A stretch of 64,000 nucleotides of DNA from Amphritea atlantica (GCA_024397875.1 CP073344.1:3711001-3775000), one strand, 5' to 3'; shown: positions 53,289 through 62,204, counted from the stretch's first letter. Translations and numbers: made by a program. Notes: generated by a model from the sequence alone, not told the origin.

Positions 53289-54935
53289 ATGAATACAAAA
53301 ATAATAGAGTCATCTTCCGATGCTTACCAATACCCTTTACTGATCAAGCAATTGTTGCTCTCTGGTCGGCGATATGGCCCCATGAATGAAATTGTCAGCG
53401 GAGATCTGAGGTATAACTATCTTGACTTGAATGAGCGTGTTGCCCGCTTGGCAAATGTATTGGCCGATGCCGGAATAGGTGCGGGTGATACTGTGGCGGT
53501 TATGGATTGGGATAGCCACCGCTACCTGGAAGCGTATTTTGCGGTACCAATGATTGGTGCAGTGCTACACCATATCAATGTGCGCCTGAGTCCCGATCAG
53601 ATCGCCTATACTATGCAGCATGCAGAAGACCGGTTGGTGCTGGTTCACGACGATTTTATACCGATCGTTGAGCAACTGGCTGAACAGTTGCCTACGGTGA
53701 AAGGGTATATTCAGCTCACCGATGCTGATGCGCCAGGGCAAACCACCTTCGATATTATCGGCGAATACGAGACGCTGCTGGCATCAGCAGATAATCACTA
53801 TGTCTTCCCCGATTTCGATGAAAATTCCACTGCTACGACCTTTTACACCACTGGTACTACCGGAAATCCGAAAGGCGTCTTTTTCAGTCACCGACAACTG
53901 GTACTTCACACACTAAACGCTGCCACTACGTTTGCCGCTTACGAGGGCGCGCCCTTGTTGCGTTCGGAAGATGTTTACATGCCGATGACGCCGATGTTCC
54001 ATGTACATGCCTGGGGTGTTCCCTACGTAGCAACGCTGCTTGGCGTGAAACAGGTCTATCCTGGGCGCTATGAGCCGAACCATTTGGTACGTTTGTACCG
54101 TGACGAAGGGGTGACCTTCTCCCATGGTGTCCCGACTGTGCTGCAGATGGTATTGGACAGTGATGAAGCTAAGACCACTGATCTGAGTCGCTGGAAGCTT
54201 CTGACAGGCGGTGCTGCTCCGACTGAAGCTCTAGTGAGGAAAATGATGGAACGCGGTATCAGTTTCTACACCGGATATGGTATGTCAGAGACTTGCCCGC
54301 TGTTAACTATTACCCATCTGAGCCCCGAGCAAGCTCAGTTGCCGCTGGATGAACAAGTAGTACTGCGTATGCGCACCGGTACGCCGATACCCATGGTTGA
54401 GCTGCGTCTGATTGATGATGCTGGCAATGAAGTTTCGCGGGATGATACCAGCGTTGGCGAAGTTCAGGTGCGTACTCCATGGTTGACTCAGGGGTATTTC
54501 CGCGAGCCTGAAAAGGGTGACGAGCTCTGGCAGGGCGGCTGGTTACATACTGGCGATGTAGCTTCAATCAATGATGAGGGTGTGATTCAGATCCGTGACC
54601 GGATGAAAGATGTAATCAAAACCGGCGGAGAGTGGATCTCATCATTGCTACTAGAGAGCCTGATCAGTAAGCATCCGGCGGTGAATAATGTGGCCGTGGT
54701 TGGTGTACCCGATGCTCGCTGGGATGAGCGTCCACTGGCTCAGGTTGTTCTTTCCGAAGGTGTTGAAGTTAATGCCGATGAGCTCAAGGCCCATCTTATG
54801 CAATTTGTTGACGATGGTCAGATCAATAAATGGGCGATCCCTGAACAGTTTCACATCGTCAAATCCATTCCTGTGACCAGTGTCGGCAAGATAGATAAAA
54901 AACGTATTCGTGCCGAACTGGCCAACCAGCTTTGA
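53289..54935 (+). CDS. AlkK-like medium/long-chain acyl-CoA ligase
   Basis: A 548-residue member of the adenylate-forming superfamily. The P-loop is TTFYTTGTTGNPKGV near residue 180. The A5 motif is YTGYGMSETCP near 325, the A7/A8 region is GWLHTGDVASINDEGVIQIRDRMKDVIKTGGEWIS and the catalytic lysine is in SVGKIDKKRIRAEL. Sequence character is closest to AlkK of alkane-degrading pseudomonads, which activates fatty acids from alkane oxidation. AGGAAA precedes the ATG. First gene of the rightward operon. Confidence 0.9.
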   Translation: MNTKIIESSSDAYQYPLLIKQLLLSGRRYGPMNEIVSGDLRYNYLDLNERVARLANVLADAGIGAGDTVAVMDWDSHRYLEAYFAVPMIGAVLHHINVRLSPDQIAYTMQHAEDRLVLVHDDFIPIVEQLAEQLPTVKGYIQLTDADAPGQTTFDIIGEYETLLASADNHYVFPDFDENSTATTFYTTGTTGNPKGVFFSHRQLVLHTLNAATTFAAYEGAPLLRSEDVYMPMTPMFHVHAWGVPYVATLLGVKQVYPGRYEPNHLVRLYRDEGVTFSHGVPTVLQMVLDSDEAKTTDLSRWKLLTGGAAPTEALVRKMMERGISFYTGYGMSETCPLLTITHLSPEQAQLPLDEQVVLRMRTGTPIPMVELRLIDDAGNEVSRDDTSVGEVQVRTPWLTQGYFREPEKGDELWQGGWLHTGDVASINDEGVIQIRDRMKDVIKTGGEWISSLLLESLISKHPAVNNVAVVGVPDARWDERPLAQVVLSEGVEVNADELKAHLMQFVDDGQINKWAIPEQFHIVKSIPVTSVGKIDKKRIRAELANQL

Positions 54936-54946
54936 GGAAATTAGAA

Positions 54947-56146
54947 ATGCAGAAACGAGAAATGCAGAAACGGGACGTCGTCATTGTTAGTGGTGTCCGT
55001 ACAGCAATCGGTGGTTATGGCGGTAGCCTCAAGGGGCATAAGCCAACAGAGCTGGCGGGGATGATGGTTGCTGAGGCTGTAAAGCGGGCAGGTATCGCAC
55101 CTGACACTATTGGGCACAGTGTATTTGGCAATGTAATCCATTCTGAGCCTACTGATATGTATATGGGACGTGTAGCAGCCATCAAGGGAGGCTTACCGGA
55201 AGAGATCCCGGCCCTGACACTCAACCGACTTTGCGGTAGTGGCCTGCAGGCGATTATCACTGCAGCACAGCAGATTGAATTGGGACTTTGTGACACGGTT
55301 GTTGCCGGGGGCGCTGAATCAATGAGTCGGGCGCCTTATCACCTACCAACCGCGCGCTTTGGTCAGCGTATGGGGGATGGTCAGATGATTGATCCAATGG
55401 TCGCTGCACTACACTGTCCGTTTAACCACATTCATATGGGCATTACTGCTGAAAATGTTGCTGAGAAATATAACATTAGCCGTGAACAGCAGGATGAGCT
55501 GGCGGCCCTGAGTCATAACAGGGCTCAGAATGCAATTGAACAGGGCTATTTCAAAGCGCAGATCATGCCGGTGGAACTGAAAAGTCGCAAAGGTACGACG
55601 CTGTTTGATACCGATGAGCATGTGCGAATGAACTGCACTATCGCAGAGATGGCGGCCCTGAAACCGGTATTTAAAAAGGATGGTACGGTCACTGCGGGCA
55701 ATGCTTCTGGGTTGAATGATGCCGCCGCCGCCCTCGTGATGATGGATCGGAAAAAAGCGGAAGCCGAAGGGCTGTCAGTGATGGCTCGGTTAGTGGATTA
55801 CACGGTTGTAGGTGTTGACCCTAAGCTGATGGGCATTGGTCCTGTACCGGCGATTAAACAGATTCTTGAGCGCAACAACCTATCGGTCACTGATATCGAT
55901 GTTTATGAAGTCAATGAAGCTTTCGCTGCACAGGCGGCTGCAGTAGCTCAGGAGCTGGACCTTCCGCGTGATAGACTCAATCCAAATGGCAGCGGTATCT
56001 CCTTGGGCCATCCGATAGGCGCAACGGGGGCGGTCATTACGGTTAAAGCGTTATATGAGCTAAACCGGGTTAAAGGTCGTTATGCGATTGCCAGCCTCTG
56101 TATAGGTGGTGGTCAGGGTATTGCAGCATTGTTTGAGCGGGTTTAA
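54947..56146 (+). CDS. Acetyl-CoA acyltransferase (3-ketoacyl-CoA thiolase)
   Basis: A 399-residue thiolase that cleaves 3-ketoacyl-CoA to acetyl-CoA and a shortened acyl-CoA. The acylated cysteine is in LNRLCGSGLQA (near residue 90). The base histidine is in GHPIGATGAV and the second cysteine in SLCIGGGQGIA. It is of the PhaA/BktB/AtoB class. GAGG is placed 9 bases before the ATG at 54947. A 15-base tandem repeat at the start gives a second ATG at 54962 with its own GAGAA. The gene begins 11 bases after the CoA ligase stop. Confidence 0.93.
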   Translation: MQKREMQKRDVVIVSGVRTAIGGYGGSLKGHKPTELAGMMVAEAVKRAGIAPDTIGHSVFGNVIHSEPTDMYMGRVAAIKGGLPEEIPALTLNRLCGSGLQAIITAAQQIELGLCDTVVAGGAESMSRAPYHLPTARFGQRMGDGQMIDPMVAALHCPFNHIHMGITAENVAEKYNISREQQDELAALSHNRAQNAIEQGYFKAQIMPVELKSRKGTTLFDTDEHVRMNCTIAEMAALKPVFKKDGTVTAGNASGLNDAAAALVMMDRKKAEAEGLSVMARLVDYTVVGVDPKLMGIGPVPAIKQILERNNLSVTDIDVYEVNEAFAAQAAAVAQELDLPRDRLNPNGSGISLGHPIGATGAVITVKALYELNRVKGRYAIASLCIGGGQGIAALFERV

Positions 56147-56160
56147 GCGCTCTCTATAAC

Positions 56161-56188
56161 TCTTACCGGAGTCGTCGCTTCGGTAAGA
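56161..56188. repeat. Intercistronic hairpin after the thiolase
   Basis: TCTTACCG and CGGTAAGA form an 8-bp stem around a 12-base loop. No immediate T-run, so readthrough into the FadB-like gene is possible. The 140-base gap otherwise holds no second promoter I can support. Confidence 0.5.
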
Positions 56189-56286
56189 AGTAAATCATTA
56201 CTTTGTTTGCACTCCAGCCGGGACTTTGTCCTTTCGGGCCCAGTGAGGCTCTTTTTGCGCAGGAAATATCAGTTGAGGGTTGAGTT

Positions 56287-58425
56287 ATGTATAAAGGTCA
56301 GGCGGTAAGCTTGCAAAATCTGGGTTCAGGTCTGGTTGAGATGATCTTTGATCTGCAGGATGAGTCAGTTAATACCCTGAACAGCGTTGCACAGTATGAA
56401 CTTTCTAAAATTACGGCGTTATTAGCGGCAGACGACAATATTAAAGGTCTGCTGATCAGCAGTGCTAAACCTGCTTTTATTGTTGGTGCTGATATTACTG
56501 AGTTTCAGCAACATTTTACCCTTGCTTCTGAAGATCTAAAGGACTGGATCAATGAAACTCACGCCATATTCTGCGGTATCGAAAACCTACCATATCCTAC
56601 CGTGGCAGGCGTTAATGGCATGGCTTTGGGCGGGGGATTTGAGCTGGCTTTAAGTGCGGATTTCCGTATTCTCGCGGATGATGCACAAATTGGCTTGCCC
56701 GAAGTAAATCTGGGGCTCTGTCCTGGTTGGGGAGGGACAGTGCGCCTGAGTCGTTTAATCGGTGTTGATGCAGCTTTGCAATGGATGTTGACCGGCAAGC
56801 CTCAAACCGCCGCATCGGCTCTTGAACTAGGGGCCGCCGATAAAGTCGTAAAAACCGGATCCTTGCGTGCCGAAGCGCTGAATTTTCTCCGGGATGCTAT
56901 CGCAGGTAAACAGAGTGCAGAGCAAAACCGGCAACGTAAACAGCGCCCATTACTGGATTGTACGGCAGTGCAAACTGAGTTAGCGGATCTTTACGAAAAG
57001 TATGCGACCAAACTGGTCCCCAATTATCCGGCCGCAGGCGAGATTCTCAATACCGTTTGTAAACATGCGATGCTGCCGTTTGATGCGGCTCTGAAAGTAG
57101 AAACCAATGCATTCACGGCGCTGGCTCACTCGGATGCAGCTAAGAGTCTGGTTGGATTGTTTATGAATGACCAGGTGTTGAAGAAAAAATCCAGAGCGTG
57201 GTGCAAGAAATCAGACAGGGTTGGCAAAAGTGCGGTACTGGGTGCCGGTATCATGGGAGGAGGGGTAGCATATCAGTCTGCGTCTACGGGTACTCCTATT
57301 GTTATGAAAGATATTCGTGAAGAGGCGCTTGAGCTGGGTCTGAAAACCGCCTCAAAACTGCTGGACCGCAAGATTGAAAAAGGTCAGTTGGATAATGCCG
57401 GAAAATTAGCGGTCATGAATGCAATTACCCCTGCTTTGGATTTTTCCAGTTTTGATGATGTAGATCTGGTTGTTGAAGCGGTAGTTGAGAACCCTTCCGT
57501 TAAGGCTACAGTACTCACGGAGGTAGAGGCTGTGGTGAGAGAAACAACCGTATTAGCGTCTAATACTTCTACCATTTCTATTGATACACTAGCTCAAAGT
57601 GTACAGCGCCCTGAGCTGTTCTGTGGTATGCACTTCTTCAATCCGGTATCTCTGATGCCACTCGTTGAAGTTATTCGAGGAAGTAAAACCAGTGATCAAA
57701 CTATAGCGCGTACTGTTTCATATGCGACCGCGATGGGTAAGACTCCTATCGTTGTCAACGACTGTCCAGGATTTTTGGTAAACCGGATTCTGTTTCCTTA
57801 TTTCAACGCCTTTAACCGCCTGCTAATTAATGGTGTAGATTTCCAGCGTATTGATCAGGTAATGGAGGCGTTCGGCTGGCCGATGGGACCGGCATATCTA
57901 GCAGATGTAGTGGGGATTGATACTCTGGTGCATGCAGACCATGTAATGCAGAACGGCTTTCCTGAACGAATGGGGCATGACGATGAAGTTATCGCCGAGT
58001 TGCTTCTTGCAGCAGACTGTCTGGGCCAGAAAAATAGTAGAGGCTTCTATGAGTATGGCGTTGATGAGAATGGGCATCGATATAAGAAGCAGGCAGATTT
58101 GGCCCTAGAGCTGATCACTCGACACGCGAAGCAGGCAAAAGAGATCAGTGATCAGGAGATAGTAGACCGGATGATGGTTCCTATGTGCCTGGAAGCTGTC
58201 CGCTGTCTAGCGGATGGCATTGTAGAGACCCCAGCGGAAGTGGATATGGGGTTGATTCTGGGACTTGGCTTTCCACGTTTCCGTGGGGGTGCATTACGAT
58301 TTATTGACTCTATTGGTCTGTCAGAATTTGCAGCAATGGCACAAGCATATAGTCAGCACGGCGCGCTCTATACTTTGCCGGCAACCTTTAAGGATATGCA
58401 AGATAGAGCGCAATCATTTTACTAA
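56287..58425 (+). CDS. FadB-like bifunctional enoyl-CoA hydratase/3-hydroxyacyl-CoA dehydrogenase
   Basis: A 712-residue fusion. Residues 1-200 form the crotonase domain, with GMALGGGFELAL and GLPEVNLGLCPGWGG holding the two catalytic glutamates. Residues about 310-500 form the NAD-binding dehydrogenase domain (GAGIMGGGVAYQSA, HFFNPVSLMPLVEVI). Residues 500-710 form the C-terminal dehydrogenase domain. It hydrates enoyl-CoA and oxidises the hydroxyacyl-CoA, supplying the thiolase encoded just upstream. GAGGG lies 7 bases before the ATG. Beta-oxidation of an acyl chain is clearly encoded; chain type is not. Confidence 0.94.
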   Translation: MYKGQAVSLQNLGSGLVEMIFDLQDESVNTLNSVAQYELSKITALLAADDNIKGLLISSAKPAFIVGADITEFQQHFTLASEDLKDWINETHAIFCGIENLPYPTVAGVNGMALGGGFELALSADFRILADDAQIGLPEVNLGLCPGWGGTVRLSRLIGVDAALQWMLTGKPQTAASALELGAADKVVKTGSLRAEALNFLRDAIAGKQSAEQNRQRKQRPLLDCTAVQTELADLYEKYATKLVPNYPAAGEILNTVCKHAMLPFDAALKVETNAFTALAHSDAAKSLVGLFMNDQVLKKKSRAWCKKSDRVGKSAVLGAGIMGGGVAYQSASTGTPIVMKDIREEALELGLKTASKLLDRKIEKGQLDNAGKLAVMNAITPALDFSSFDDVDLVVEAVVENPSVKATVLTEVEAVVRETTVLASNTSTISIDTLAQSVQRPELFCGMHFFNPVSLMPLVEVIRGSKTSDQTIARTVSYATAMGKTPIVVNDCPGFLVNRILFPYFNAFNRLLINGVDFQRIDQVMEAFGWPMGPAYLADVVGIDTLVHADHVMQNGFPERMGHDDEVIAELLLAADCLGQKNSRGFYEYGVDENGHRYKKQADLALELITRHAKQAKEISDQEIVDRMMVPMCLEAVRCLADGIVETPAEVDMGLILGLGFPRFRGGALRFIDSIGLSEFAAMAQAYSQHGALYTLPATFKDMQDRAQSFY

Positions 58426-58884
58426 TTTAAAGAATAAACATGTGGGTTAACATAGATTAGAGATACCGCTCAATAAGCAGGACTTAATCACAGAATCCCT
58501 AATCGGAACACCGGTAAAGTGGCAGGATATTAGATAAGTTAAATATAAATATCTGGTCTGAGTTACTACAAAGTTCAGCTATGGCCATGTATGACTAACC
58601 AACATACTTTATTGAATCATTCCGGAAGTAGAGAAGCTGATAATTAAGTCCTTGCTTCATGTAGATACTTCAGACAGCATGGGCGATTCTTAATCGACTG
58701 ATAATGTTGTTCGCACCTCCACGGATTGATGATTTTTTAACGAGGAAAGAATTGAGGATGATATGGTAATAAGGTTTAAAAAAGGTTTTATTGTAATATT
58801 TGTTAAATTATCAACCATTCATTCTCAGGTTATTTTTAATTCACAGAATTTTTACAGTTAGTTCTCATAGATATAAGATTGGTA
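58426..58884. other. AT-rich non-coding gap
   Basis: About 460 bases with no supported gene, terminator or long repeat. The base composition becomes more AT-rich toward 58885, marking entry into the accessory region. Confidence 0.4.
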
Positions 58885-59550
58885 ATGATATTGAAGGAGC
58901 CTATATACAACACCTCAAAAAAGATACTTGTAGCGGACAAATCACCACTATACAGGCAAGGTGTAAAAATAATTATTGAGACATATCAAAACAGTTTCAT
59001 TCTATTTGAAGCCGATAATTCTTCTGCTATTTTATCTGAATTTGAACGACACTCGGATCTAGATCTAATTATTGTAGATACTGGGATACTTGATCATAAC
59101 TACTCTATTAAAAATTTTATATCTAATAACTCGAAGAAAGTTATATTGTTGTGTAATCAGTTAACGTCTCATGTAGTTGAACAGGCGAATTTCATTGGAG
59201 TCAAAAATATTGCTTTGAAAAAAGATACATTATTTGACTTGAATAATGATATACAGACAGTACTCGATGGTGGTTGTTGTTGGCCTTTAATAGAGAGCCA
59301 GGCTATTATAAATAATGCAAGGAAGATGGTTTTTGATAGAATTAATAACCTTACCGACAGGCAAAAAATGATATTGAGCTATTTATTAAAAGGCATGAAC
59401 AATGATCAAATTGGGCATTGCTTGGGAGTTAGTAAAAATACTGTAAAATCTCATTTTCGCAATATATTTTGTAAGCTTAAAGTTACCAACCGGACCCAGC
59501 TAGTTGCAGTTTTTTACTCTCGGGATACAGATGGTTTCTCTTTATCTTAA
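58885..59550 (+). CDS. NarL/FixJ-type (LuxR) response regulator
   Basis: A 221-residue protein. The N-terminal receiver-like domain (KILVADKSPLYRQGVKIIIETYQ, then LDLIIVDTGILDHN with the probable phospho-aspartate, then IALKKDTLFDL) is followed by a LuxR helix-turn-helix (LTDRQKMILSYLLKGMNNDQIGHCLGVSKNTVKSHFRNIFCKL). The gene is strikingly AT-rich with many AAA/AAT/ATA codons, unlike the catabolic genes to its left. No histidine kinase gene is adjacent. The ATG at 58885 is weakly supported. Probably horizontally acquired. Confidence 0.82.
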   Translation: MILKEPIYNTSKKILVADKSPLYRQGVKIIIETYQNSFILFEADNSSAILSEFERHSDLDLIIVDTGILDHNYSIKNFISNNSKKVILLCNQLTSHVVEQANFIGVKNIALKKDTLFDLNNDIQTVLDGGCCWPLIESQAIINNARKMVFDRINNLTDRQKMILSYLLKGMNNDQIGHCLGVSKNTVKSHFRNIFCKLKVTNRTQLVAVFYSRDTDGFSLS

Positions 59551-59578
59551 ACTCGCCCCGAGAGGATGGATGGGGTTT

Positions 59579-59863
59579 TTATTTAATTAATGAGGGTAAA
59601 TCCAACGCGATATCTTCTAAAGCATCCTGATCTAAACCCGCCGCCGTAAAGTAAATTCTCAAGGCATCCCACTTCTCTTTGATCTGGCCGATCTGAACAT
59701 CGTACACATCCAGGCGTTCCGCAGTTTGTGCAAATTCGATTAGCAAAGGCACCCAGCCGGGGCCACACTCAAATCTAAAGATCGTAAAAGGGACTTCATT
59801 ATTGGGGTTCTGCACATAAATATGGAAACGCCTAGCTAACGCTTTTTCCAGTGATTCTTTCAT
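59579..59863 (-). CDS. Small mobile-element-associated protein (GWxPLI...QIKEKW family)
   Basis: A 94-residue protein with GPGWVPLLIEFAQTAE and IGQIKEKWDALRIYF. This resembles the widespread hypothetical proteins of prophages and integron cassettes that carry a GW..LI and VKEKFG.LRFY core. Its ATG overlaps the stop of the upstream gene (ATGA), so the two are coupled. A diverged relative lies at 63545-63955. Function unknown. Confidence 0.55.
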   Translation of the reverse strand: MKESLEKALARRFHIYVQNPNNEVPFTIFRFECGPGWVPLLIEFAQTAERLDVYDVQIGQIKEKWDALRIYFTAAGLDQDALEDIALDLPSLIK

Positions 59864-60612
59864 GACTTTGCCCCACGGAAAGTCTTGTATTCGAATAATG
59901 GTAAGAACAACGGTTGGTCAAGTCTCCACTCGCCTTTATACAGATAGTCATCTAAGAATATTTGATTTTGAATATAATTTGATTTTTTTATGTCTGACAG
60001 TGCCGGTAGCTTAAACTGATATCGATCACCTAAATTCATCAGTTCATTTGTTAAGGCAAGAAGAGTATATATTTCCTTAGAACCGTGTGTACCTTTGCTT
60101 AATTTAACAGCCAGGCTCATAAACCCGGTCATTTCCTGTAACGTTAGCCCTTGGTAGTTTTCACAACGCCTGATAGAGTTACTCGATGAATATCGAGTAT
60201 CGCCGAGTATTCTGCAAACTTCTTTTGCAACATGATCAAGCTCAGCAGACATGGCATCACAATAAAGCCCATATAGTTCAGCACAAACCCTATTTTTAGC
60301 CGGTAACTTGGCTTTTTTTATTTTCTCCGTAAGATCCTGCGTATATGACGCATCAATTCGCTTAACCAATGTGACAGTGCAATCTTCGTCCCGCCAACGA
60401 CGCTCTTCGTACATTGCATCTTTATAATGAACAATACCCAGTTTGACCCCTTGATCGACGAGTGCATCAATACGCCGCACAAAGGGAGAAATATTCCTGT
60501 GTCGCAGTTCATGTAGTGTTAGGCACAAGTTTTCAGGGCCAAAAGCCCTCAGAAGTGTCAGTTCGTTAATCTGATCGATCAGTTTTAACTGCCTAGTACT
60601 CAATGACTTCAC
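59860..60612 (-). CDS. Hypothetical protein, 250 residues
   Basis: I do not recognise this mainly helical protein (IDQINELTLLRAFGPENLCLTLHELRHRNISPFVRRIDALVD near the start; LFLPLFEYKTF at the end). Two perfect inverted repeats lie at 60617-60682, so a start at the GTG 60612 (GGAG 9 bases upstream, inside the first repeat) is more sensible than the ATG at 60696. The latter would put both operators inside the coding region and overlap the divergent regulator start. It forms a two-gene unit with 59579-59863, probably repressed by the XRE protein at 60689. Confidence 0.55.
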   Translation of the reverse strand: MKSLSTRQLKLIDQINELTLLRAFGPENLCLTLHELRHRNISPFVRRIDALVDQGVKLGIVHYKDAMYEERRWRDEDCTVTLVKRIDASYTQDLTEKIKKAKLPAKNRVCAELYGLYCDAMSAELDHVAKEVCRILGDTRYSSSNSIRRCENYQGLTLQEMTGFMSLAVKLSKGTHGSKEIYTLLALTNELMNLGDRYQFKLPALSDIKKSNYIQNQIFLDDYLYKGEWRLDQPLFLPLFEYKTFRGAKS

Positions 60613-60616
60613 CCTA

Positions 60617-60640
60617 AATTGCTCCGATAACGGAGCAATT
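60617..60640. promoter_or_regulatory. Inverted-repeat operator 1
   Basis: AATTGCTCCG-ATAA-CGGAGCAATT, perfect 10-bp arms. It shares the GCTCCG-N4-CGGAGC core with the repeat at 60667. Confidence 0.75.
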
Positions 60641-60666
60641 AAAGCAATAATTACTGCGACAATCAA

Positions 60667-60682
60667 GCTCCGCAATCGGAGC
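60667..60682. promoter_or_regulatory. Inverted-repeat operator 2
   Basis: GCTCCG-CAAT-CGGAGC, perfect 6-bp arms, 6 bases before the regulator ATG. Centre-to-centre distance to operator 1 is 46 bp. Confidence 0.75.
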
Positions 60683-60688
60683 AATAAA

Positions 60689-60895
60689 ATGAACATTATC
60701 GGCCCTAATGTACGAAAGATCAGAGATCAACAAGATTTGACACAGGATGACCTCGCTGCACGCTGCAATGTATCTGGATGGGATATAAGCCGAGGAACTT
60801 TAGCGAAGATTGAAGCCAAAGTGAGAAAAGTCAGTGATTACGAAGCACTTGCCCTAGCCCAGGCATTGAACGTAGATATTGCTGATCTATTTTAA
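60689..60895 (+). CDS. XRE-family small transcriptional regulator
   Basis: A 68-residue single-domain Cro/CI-type protein (VRKIRDQQDLTQDDLAARCNVSGWDISRGTLAKIEAKVRKVSDYEALALAQAL). It is divergent from the hypothetical pair at 59579-60612, with two matched inverted repeats in between. Likely binds these and represses both directions. Confidence 0.85.
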   Translation: MNIIGPNVRKIRDQQDLTQDDLAARCNVSGWDISRGTLAKIEAKVRKVSDYEALALAQALNVDIADLF

Positions 60896-61029
60896 GATAA
60901 GGTACACAACGTCCCCATCACATCATCAATTTTACGAAAAAAGCCGCATCAAAAAAATTCCAGTCTATACTCCTGATACCGACTCATGGAAGAGCTATTA
61001 AAATCAATTAGTTACCAAGGATGATAGAG

Positions 61030-61968
61030 ATGAATGAACAAACAAAATCCGAGTATAGAAAGCTTGCAAAACATTTCTACAAAAAGAACGGCATCGACAC
61101 ACCAACAGCAAAAAAAGTGTCTGATGCGCTTAAGGAATGCGCCCAGAACTATCGGCCGGATTATTGGCGTCGATTACGGTCAGCACTAGTATTAGCGGCG
61201 ATGGATGCCGGTGCCTATAAGGCCGCTGACACTATACGAGCGACCAAAAACCCCGTCACTTCACACCCTAGCAATCGCGATCAGATAAAGCCGAAACAAC
61301 ACAGACAAAAAGCGATCAACCTGACTGACGAAACACTGTTGATGGATTATCTGTTTAAGAACGAGGAAGCGACAGTATTTGCGGCGATCACACTGATTAG
61401 CCATCTAGGTTGTCGACCTGCTGAATTAATCGACCTTGTTTTTCTGAACGGTCACTCAATTATGATCCCTTCAGCTAAACAAACCAGCGATGGTAAACGA
61501 GGTCTTGATCGCATTATAGAAATCGAAGACACCGCGCTATTTAACGGTCTTATAATGAGTCACGAGATGCTAGTCTCGGCCCCCTACACTAACCCTATTC
61601 GTTATGTTCAAAGGCGGCTTGATGTACTGACGCAACGCCTTTGGCCTAAGCGTAAGACTCGGCCATCACTTTATACATGGCGACACCAGCTAGGGTCAGA
61701 TCTCAAAGCGAGTAATATAGACCCTAATGCCATTGCCGTGATTATGGGGCATCAGTCGACTGAGAGCGTAAAAATATACGGCAACGCAAGAAGCTACCGC
61801 AGTTCTCGCGATTACCTCAAACCAAGCCAAGATTTTGTTAACGATGTGAAGCGTAAAAATACGCATCGACTCAGTGAAAAGAAACCAAAAGAAACATTCA
61901 CATTCAATGGCCTTAGCCAGCAGATCCAACAACACTACTCTGGCAGACAAGCCAAGTCCAAGCGATAG
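61030..61968 (+). CDS. Second tyrosine recombinase/integrase
   Basis: A 312-residue recombinase. The N-terminal helical core-binding part (about 1-95) is followed by a catalytic domain. This has the first arginine in HLGCRPAELIDL, the HxxR block replaced by LYTWRHQLGSDL (tyrosine in place of the first histidine), the MGHQSTESV histidine and the nucleophile in VKIYGNARSY. The ATG at 61030 has AGGAT 7 bases upstream. It is unlike the ssrA integrase at 18687. It may belong to a separate small island; no attachment site could be identified. Confidence 0.8.
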   Translation: MNEQTKSEYRKLAKHFYKKNGIDTPTAKKVSDALKECAQNYRPDYWRRLRSALVLAAMDAGAYKAADTIRATKNPVTSHPSNRDQIKPKQHRQKAINLTDETLLMDYLFKNEEATVFAAITLISHLGCRPAELIDLVFLNGHSIMIPSAKQTSDGKRGLDRIIEIEDTALFNGLIMSHEMLVSAPYTNPIRYVQRRLDVLTQRLWPKRKTRPSLYTWRHQLGSDLKASNIDPNAIAVIMGHQSTESVKIYGNARSYRSSRDYLKPSQDFVNDVKRKNTHRLSEKKPKETFTFNGLSQQIQQHYSGRQAKSKR

Positions 61969-62072
61969 AAGAATATGAATGGGCTGCGACTCTAAAGCAT
62001 CTGTTAGTTTTGCCCCCCCCCTAGGTGCCGATTTTAGAAAGAGGGAGCTAGCTGAAATACACATTATCCGCG
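61969..62072. other. Short gap with a homopolymeric C run
   Basis: Ten consecutive C near 62012-62021 just past the recombinase stop; nothing else recognised. Confidence 0.4.
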
Positions 62073-62204
62073 GTTCTTAGTCTCAAAAATGTAACCATCG
62101 TGAAAGGTTTGGAGTAACAACATACGTACATAACTGCCTTTTATAAACCACCCGGCCTCATCATGAATCACACTACTTGAAAATAAAAAAGCGGGTAGTA
62201 AGCA
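62073..62204 (-). pseudogene. Fragment A1 of a duplicated small gene
   Basis: 132 bases that align without gaps, about 94 percent identical, to 62837-62968 inside the intact gene at 62741-63175. It corresponds to the middle to C-terminal part (VIHDEAGRFIKGSYVRTSL region). Identity stops abruptly at 62204/62968. Confidence 0.85.

Noticed and set aside
58705..58720. Possible ssrA attachment repeat (TTCG then CACCTCCAC).
   Set aside because: Only nine contiguous bases match the ssrA 3' end and the T-loop is absent; chance is enough.
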